Source of the DNA: Clostridiaceae bacterium
GTDB lineage: Bacteria > Bacillota > Clostridia > Saccharofermentanales > UBA5734
Assembly: GCA_012727965.1 (NCBI GenBank)
Contig: JAAYFZ010000449.1
Location: forward strand, 1-38,220
Direction: 5' to 3'
DNA: 38,220 nucleotides
The translations under genes were made by a program, and so were the position numbers. The notes beneath the pieces were generated by a model. The model searched no databases. It was not told where the DNA came from and saw only the letters and a program-made list of their open reading frames with translations. Positions 33,339 through 38,220 of the stretch are shown here, in pieces. Numbering within the stretch: position 1 is the stretch's first letter; each line of letters opens with the position of its first letter.

Positions 33339-34874
33339 ATGATCGACGGTGAATTCAGACACTTTGATAATGTAGCGGCTGAAAATTTGATCGCAGCTGG
33401 TATGAGAGGATCTACCTGGGTTGTTTATTCTGATGCCGGTAAACCGGAATATATTGCTAAGAAAAATGCTGTTTTTGCCGACATTACAGTTACTGAACTA
33501 CTTGAGCAGACGTGTCATCCTTGTTTGCCAAGATGTTTTGGCAGTTCATATATAGTTCCAACTGAGGATTCCTGCTGTCTCTTCGAATATGTTGAGGGCC
33601 AGGTTTTGAGCAATTATTCGGAAACTGACATAAGAGTCATAAGCAATTTGTTTTCGCAGCTGTTTGATCTGTTGACATTTATTCAGACAATGTTTGACAA
33701 ACCGCTTCTTCACCTAGATATTAAGCCAGATAACATCATAATACGAAAAAATGGATTGCCTGTTCTTATTGATTTCGATTCCGCTTGTCTAGATCCGCAT
33801 AATGTCAAGAGCTGTACCCACCGTTATGCTGCACCTGAACACCGAGGTGGAAGGCCGCAGACAGCAAGCGATACTTATTCGCTGGCACTTGTCATGTTTG
33901 AGTATTTGCTTAAGAAGTCTGTATCGGTAATCTCAGAAACACCACTTGCAGAGTTAGCCTCATCACTGCCTGCAGAATTATCAGCTGTAAGCAGAGTGCT
34001 CGTCCGATGTCTGGCTGCAGATCCAAATGAACGGCCTCATCCTGATGAGGTTGCCTCAGCTCTCAAACAGTCAAGAATTGTTGATTTACATCAAGAAAGA
34101 GAGAGTCAGGAAGATTTGCCCTGCGAAGACGCATCTGTCATCTGTGTCTGGCATTCGGCAGAAATGGCTTGTGAGCTAGCTGCTGCTGCTACGAAGCATA
34201 AGAAAAACGTTCTACTTATAGATGCAGATTGGCTTGATCCGCGATCTGATCTTTTGTTAGGCCTGGAAAAAATTGATCGTAAAAGCATGGGTTCAGTGCT
34301 GACGGCATATCTCGATTCGGCACTAAATGCTGCAAGAGATGGCAATCTTGATTTCGATAAACTGCAGTCATTGTCCAGGAAGACTGCGGTTCCAGGGCTG
34401 TCGCTCTTGATGCCTTCTGGAAGATTTGAGTATTTTGAGCGAGAATTGTCTGCTGATTTCTGTCAGGTTATCAGTTTGGCCAGAAAACATTATGAACTGG
34501 TTATAATTTTGGCTGGACCTCTGATTTATGATGATTTGACCTGTGTTTCTCTAGCTCTGGCAGATCGTGTCATAACCGCAGTCCATGCGAATACCGCCGA
34601 CCTCAGAACTATTGGTCGGATCATGACATTTATGCGTCTATATCAGCTTGCTGACATGAACAAATTTCATATAGCGGCACATGACTATCAGAAGGGGCAG
34701 GAGCTGAGTTTATCATCACTAAATGAACTTTGTAATGACAGGCTTATAGGAACTGTGTCATACGACCAGAGACGTCGAGGTCTTGTCGGTAGCAGTAAAC
34801 CCTATGCTTTGATGCCGTCACGGGCAAATAAGAAAGAATATAGAGCCATGTTCAGGAAGCTGAACATAATTTGA
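33339..34874 (+). CDS. Ser/Thr kinase-like domain fused to a TadZ/ParA-like domain
   Basis: This 511-residue protein opens the second Tad locus. Residues about 18-245 form a Hanks-type kinase domain: a short glycine loop (AAGMRGSTW), candidate ATP lysines K41/K42, catalytic loop HLDIKPDN at 125-132, metal site D145-F146-D147 in place of DFG, and APE at 165-167. The Arg of HRD is Leu. Residues about 262-511 resemble MinD/ParA ATPases (NVLLIDADWLDPRSDLL around D295) but lack the P-loop lysine motif, as in TadZ-type proteins. AGGAGG at 33323-33328 supports the start. The kinase residues suggest activity. The substrate is unknown; Tad proteins or the FHA partner are inferred. Confidence 0.8.
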   Translation: MIDGEFRHFDNVAAENLIAAGMRGSTWVVYSDAGKPEYIAKKNAVFADITVTELLEQTCHPCLPRCFGSSYIVPTEDSCCLFEYVEGQVLSNYSETDIRVISNLFSQLFDLLTFIQTMFDKPLLHLDIKPDNIIIRKNGLPVLIDFDSACLDPHNVKSCTHRYAAPEHRGGRPQTASDTYSLALVMFEYLLKKSVSVISETPLAELASSLPAELSAVSRVLVRCLAADPNERPHPDEVASALKQSRIVDLHQERESQEDLPCEDASVICVWHSAEMACELAAAATKHKKNVLLIDADWLDPRSDLLLGLEKIDRKSMGSVLTAYLDSALNAARDGNLDFDKLQSLSRKTAVPGLSLLMPSGRFEYFERELSADFCQVISLARKHYELVIILAGPLIYDDLTCVSLALADRVITAVHANTADLRTIGRIMTFMRLYQLADMNKFHIAAHDYQKGQELSLSSLNELCNDRLIGTVSYDQRRRGLVGSSKPYALMPSRANKKEYRAMFRKLNII

Positions 34875-34933
34875 ATGGTCTTATGTCTGATATAGGTTCA
34901 ATCTATACAGCAAAAACAATAGGAGTACTGACT

Positions 34934-36217
34934 ATGAGCTTGATCCAATCACCTGAATTGCTTGTACAGACGATAGCAAGCTGTGGCGTTTCATCAGACA
35001 GCAGTTTTTGTATGTTTAGTGATCGCTCTGATCAACAGAAAGAGGGAGATAGCCTTACTGATTTGATCAGCAAGGTTTGCATACGAATTCTCGATGAGCA
35101 CCCAGAACTTGCAGCTTCCGCTGACGAAGGGAATGACAGAGCAGCTCTCAAAGATTTGATCGTGAAGTATGCAGAGGAACTGAGCATTCGTGCTGGACTT
35201 TACCGAAATCAACTGCAGCAGCAAGTGCTTGACTCGCTTTTTGGCTACGGTCCTTTGCAGTATCTGATCGATGACCCGGACATATCAGACATTGATGCTG
35301 TATCGCCAACTGAAATCACCGTTAAGAAATTCGGTGTGCGTATGCGTGTTAGTACTGCCTTCGAGAGTTCTTCTGCCTATGAAACTTTCTGCCGTCTTCT
35401 GATAATACGACAGGGCGGACTAATCAATGAAAATGACAGTCATTGTCGAGTGACTGATTCGAAGCGACGGCTACGCATAAATGTAACTGTTCCGCCAAGA
35501 AGTGTAGAACATTCCAGTCTTAGTATTCGTAAGCATCCAAGCGTCTCGTTAAGCTTAGAAGATCTCGCGGCTGCTGGTATGTTTGAGCCATCGGATACTA
35601 CTCTGTTATCAGATATCGCCGGATCACAGTGCAGTTTTCTTATTTGTGGCAAAGGAGGATCAGGCAAGACAACTCTGTTGAGAGCCATGATCAATGCCAT
35701 GCCTCCGCTCGAACGGGTCTTAATTGCTGAGAGTGATTCTGAAATTTATGCTGACAAACCCTGCTGTATGAGCCAGCGCATCAGAAGAGTTAATGAAGGC
35801 GGCAGGCCGGTTAGTTTGCGTGATCTGGTTTCTGATGGTTTGACTATGTCGCTTGATACCTACTGCATAGGTGAAATCGTAGGTGATGAAGCTTATGAAT
35901 TTATGCGCGCTGCTTATTCAGGACATCGTTGCCTGGCTACGATCCATGCAATCAGCGCTGAAGATGCGCTTGATCGTCTGATATCGCTGGCCAGAACTGT
36001 ATCAGCCGGTGAACAAGATTACTCGCTAAAACAGATGCTTGCTAGAAGTGTAAATATGATCATTTATCTAAACTCGTTCAAGGTCCAAAAAATAGTGAAA
36101 GTCAATGGGTATAACAAGGAGAAGGATTCATATGCATTTGAAATTATCCGGGAAAAGGAAAATGAGGAAACAAGTGATTATACTTACCTCGGCACTGAGT
36201 CGCTGGTGCCAAGTTAA
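34934..36217 (+). CDS. CpaF/TadA-type secretion ATPase (locus 2)
   Basis: A 427-residue ATPase of the VirB11/CpaF family. The N-terminal region contains LFGYGPLQYLIDDPDISDI, the Walker A GKGGSGKT is at residues 239-246, and the Walker B region and histidine box read YCIGEIVGDEAYEFMRAAYSGH and ATIHA. The ATG at 34934 is chosen because AGGAG at 34921-34925 lies eight bases before it. Longer frames beginning at 34871 or 34883 lack a site. It drives pilus assembly with the TadB and TadC genes downstream and is clearly different in sequence from the CpaF of locus 1. Confidence 0.92.
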   Translation: MSLIQSPELLVQTIASCGVSSDSSFCMFSDRSDQQKEGDSLTDLISKVCIRILDEHPELAASADEGNDRAALKDLIVKYAEELSIRAGLYRNQLQQQVLDSLFGYGPLQYLIDDPDISDIDAVSPTEITVKKFGVRMRVSTAFESSSAYETFCRLLIIRQGGLINENDSHCRVTDSKRRLRINVTVPPRSVEHSSLSIRKHPSVSLSLEDLAAAGMFEPSDTTLLSDIAGSQCSFLICGKGGSGKTTLLRAMINAMPPLERVLIAESDSEIYADKPCCMSQRIRRVNEGGRPVSLRDLVSDGLTMSLDTYCIGEIVGDEAYEFMRAAYSGHRCLATIHAISAEDALDRLISLARTVSAGEQDYSLKQMLARSVNMIIYLNSFKVQKIVKVNGYNKEKDSYAFEIIREKENEETSDYTYLGTESLVPS

Positions 36218-36698
36218 ATCCGATCTCATTTATGCCTTCGAACAAACTCTGAATGCGGATATATCTGAAGATCTCAAAGAGTCCATCAGGGCTATGCTAA
36301 ACAGGATCAAGGGTGGTATGCCACTTGAACAGGCCCTGGACAAATTCAGTGAGTTCTCGCATCAGGAGCAATTTCTTGACCTGATTGCTGCGGTAAAAGT
36401 AAATACACGTCATCGAGGTGATTTGCCTGTGCTCATGGAGACGCTTGAACTCCAGTTTTTTAGACTTGAGGAGGCATATCAGCAAAGAAGAATCAGCAGC
36501 AGAACAGACCTTCGCAGTACCATTTTGTGCTTCGCATTTGGCTTCGTTGTTTTTGCCGGCCGCATAATCAGCAATGAAAGTGTGAGATCAGCATTTTTAT
36601 CGTCAGCCATAGGCTTTTTACTTCTAATTGCGTCGATTGTAAGCTTCGCCTCAGGCCTGGCAATATTACTGATCATAATTAGAAGAATTAATGATTAA
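36132..36698 (+). CDS. TadB-like membrane protein
   Basis: The 188-residue protein resembles one T2SSF domain (about 25-125) followed by two hydrophobic helices (about 130-150 and 157-185). It is shorter than usual TadB because the N-terminal membrane helices are missing. The start at 36132 follows AAGGAG at 36116-36121 and lies 86 bases inside the end of cpaF. An ATG at 36162 is an alternative. Context, between CpaF and a TadC-like gene, supports the assignment more than sequence alone. Confidence 0.72.
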   Translation: MHLKLSGKRKMRKQVIILTSALSRWCQVKSDLIYAFEQTLNADISEDLKESIRAMLNRIKGGMPLEQALDKFSEFSHQEQFLDLIAAVKVNTRHRGDLPVLMETLELQFFRLEEAYQQRRISSRTDLRSTILCFAFGFVVFAGRIISNESVRSAFLSSAIGFLLLIASIVSFASGLAILLIIIRRIND

Positions 36699-36711
36699 GG
36701 AGGCTGTTGTC

Positions 36712-37530
36712 GTGAAATACCTTCTCCTGTTCGTGGTTGCTATTCTGTTGATCTTCTTGATATATCGGCTAATACCAGCGATTATCTGCCGGTCGAGCTC
36801 GCTATTGAAGGAAATCAGAAGACAGATGGACAATGATCATGACGAACAATTGAACGATATTAGCTTGAAATCAACAAATCTGATTACCAGTGTGCGCAGT
36901 TTGTTGCAAGCAGCTGGAATAAGCAGTAAAAAGAGTCTGCTATATCTGTGTTTAGCTTATATGTTGCTTCCAATTTTACTTGTTATAAGTGGAAACAACC
37001 ATACCTTGCTATTAGGTCTCTGCTGGATCTGTTTACTGAATAGTATGATTTCAGCGCAAGCGAAGAAGAGATCACAATATTTCGGCAGTCTGCTCTATAA
37101 AATATATCGATTCATAAATATGGAGCTTGATTCCGGTCTGCTGCTGGGCGATATTCTAGTTTCTTTACCTGAATCTGCGAACGATCAGGAGTTGCGTCTA
37201 GCTCTTGAAAAAATGTCTGCCGCCTGGCAGCTAACAGGCGATCTGGATTTAGCCCTTCGTGAACTAGAACTGAAATTCGGTAAGCATGAGACTGCCCTGT
37301 TGGCGAATAATCTCAGACAGTGTCTGGTGACTGGTGTCGCCGGCAAGGCTTTTGCCCAGATGGAGAACCTTCTTTTTGCCCGTTATGTTGAGCATGTCCG
37401 CAGGAGAAGTAAGCAACTTCAGAGTGCATTGTTGTTATGTGCAGTGCTCGCACTCTTACCTGTTATGATCCTTATGCTCTGGCCAATCATTACCGAAATG
37501 TTGAATTCGCTGGGCAGTATATTCAGTTAG
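36712..37530 (+). CDS. TadC-like membrane protein
   Basis: A 272-residue protein with an N-terminal membrane helix (about 2-25), two helices near 75-110, a cytoplasmic T2SSF-like region (about 120-235, including LLYKIYRFINMELDSG) and a C-terminal helix. The GTG at 36712 is preferred because AAGGAGG at 36697-36703 sits eight bases before it. An ATG at 36691 overlapping the tadB stop has no site. It partners the TadB-like protein as the membrane platform of the second pilus system. Confidence 0.78.
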   Translation: MKYLLLFVVAILLIFLIYRLIPAIICRSSSLLKEIRRQMDNDHDEQLNDISLKSTNLITSVRSLLQAAGISSKKSLLYLCLAYMLLPILLVISGNNHTLLLGLCWICLLNSMISAQAKKRSQYFGSLLYKIYRFINMELDSGLLLGDILVSLPESANDQELRLALEKMSAAWQLTGDLDLALRELELKFGKHETALLANNLRQCLVTGVAGKAFAQMENLLFARYVEHVRRRSKQLQSALLLCAVLALLPVMILMLWPIITEMLNSLGSIFS

Positions 37531-37625
37531 CATTGACGCATAAGTTCAAGCTTGCACAGGACAGGATAGTGATACATGTTATTTGGCGGAGTTGCCGCTG
37601 AAAATAAAGAAAGGATGTACAGACA

Positions 37626-37850
37626 ATGAAAAAGAAAATGAGGATTGAAAAAACGTCTAAATTTAAGCTTGAAAGAGCCGCTCTTCTTAACAGGAGAGGA
37701 TTTGGTATCAATGAGGTCATTGGTATAGCCGCAGGCATCATAATTGCAGCTGCCATAATCATTCCTGGATTGAAAGAGTTTTCGGGAACCGTTATTGCCC
37801 AGCTAACAACTTGGTGGTCGTCTTTGGCTGCAGAAATATTCCAGGGTTGA
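37626..37850 (+). CDS. Short Flp-like prepilin
   Basis: A 74-residue protein with a basic leader of 25 residues ending in NRRG, followed by FGINEVIGIAAGIIIAAAIIIPG. This gives the Gly/Phe cleavage site and Glu at +5 expected of type IVb prepilins. The mature form would have about 49 residues. AAAGGATG precedes the ATG. It shares the RxG/FG..E cleavage pattern with the prepilin of locus 1 but is otherwise different. Confidence 0.8.
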   Translation: MKKKMRIEKTSKFKLERAALLNRRGFGINEVIGIAAGIIIAAAIIIPGLKEFSGTVIAQLTTWWSSLAAEIFQG

Positions 37851-37855
37851 CTGAA

Positions 37856-38220
37856 ATGGGTCGCGTAATTGTGATAGCATTTGGAATCATGATCATGACA
37901 ATTATACTGGTTCAATCGATTCTCCTGATGATTCCTTTTATCAAAAGGGTGGAGTTTGATGATCTATGCTATCAGTACTCAGCCAGACTCATTCGAGATG
38001 GTGAACTTGACGAGAGCGAGAGATTGCAATTGAGCCAGGACCTGGAGTCGCTTGGTTTTAGAAATAGCAGCTGCAGCTTTCCTGACGATGTATCCGCAGA
38101 CTGCTTCATAATAAAAGTGCGGGCATTTTATCCTATGAAACGTATTATGCCTGATTTCACTACAAGGGAGTTGATGATGCCATTTCGATTCAACATATCA
38201 TCAATCGCAAGACTAGAAAC
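37856..38220 (+). CDS. TadE-like/DUF4320-like pilus protein, partial (right window edge)
   Basis: An open frame of 121 codons runs from ATG 37856 to the window end without a stop. It begins with a hydrophobic N-terminal helix (IVIAFGIMIMTIILVQSILL) followed by a soluble region with two nearby cysteines (NSSCSF and ADCF). One membrane helix at the N terminus is typical of TadE/TadF minor pilins and the DUF4320 group in clostridial Tad loci. It starts six bases after the prepilin stop. The identification is by layout and context. Confidence 0.6.
   Translation, partial: MGRVIVIAFGIMIMTIILVQSILLMIPFIKRVEFDDLCYQYSARLIRDGELDESERLQLSQDLESLGFRNSSCSFPDDVSADCFIIKVRAFYPMKRIMPDFTTRELMMPFRFNISSIARLE

Overview
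The window looks like a chromosomal segment of a Gram-positive, low-to-mid GC Clostridia-type bacterium (Bacillota). The evidence is strong AGGAGG-type ribosome binding sites, a SAM-I (S-box) riboswitch ahead of metK, the cysE-cysS-mrnC-rlmB-sigH order known from Bacillus and Clostridia, and Tad-type pilus genes without an outer-membrane secretin. No mobile element, CRISPR array, rRNA gene or phage gene was seen. The exact lineage cannot be read from the sequence.

Layout. Positions 1-5653 (+) hold core and metabolic genes: a PAP2 phosphatase, a THUMP-type rRNA methyltransferase, a sugar nucleotidyltransferase, proA, rpiB and upp. A cluster of DnaA-box-like 9-mers lies just upstream of proA. 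Positions 5800-12440 (+) are an F1Fo ATP synthase operon in the order a, c, b, alpha, gamma, beta, epsilon. There is no separate delta gene. Instead, the alpha ORF begins with what reads as the C-terminal domain of delta, joined to a complete alpha by a linker. Positions 12419-17740 (-) are a five-gene Tad-like operon: a TadZ-like protein with a cysteine-rich motif, a CpaF ATPase, a fused TadB-TadC protein, a Flp-type prepilin and an FHA-domain membrane protein.

Positions 17979-22371 (+) carry the SAM riboswitch, metK, recD2 and comFC. Positions 22410-22629 hold a free-standing structured RNA of about 185 nt that resembles 6S RNA. Positions 22753-28607 (+) carry cysE, cysS, mrnC, rlmB, sigH, a lipoprotein and a DUF188 protein. 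A tRNA-Arg(ACG) gene follows, then a convergent prepilin peptidase gene with diverged catalytic motifs, then tig, clpP and clpX (+). The right end (33339-38220, +) is a second Tad-like locus. It opens with a protein kinase fused to a TadZ/ParA-like domain and continues with CpaF, separate TadB and TadC proteins, a short prepilin and a TadE-like gene cut by the window end.

How the genes may work together. The two Tad-like loci encode two distinct pilus assembly systems. One carries an FHA domain and the other a Ser/Thr-kinase-like domain, so phosphothreonine signalling could connect them (inference). The most unusual item is the delta(C-terminal)-alpha fusion. It would place a delta-like domain on each of the three alpha subunits and so raises the question of how the ATP synthase stator is built.
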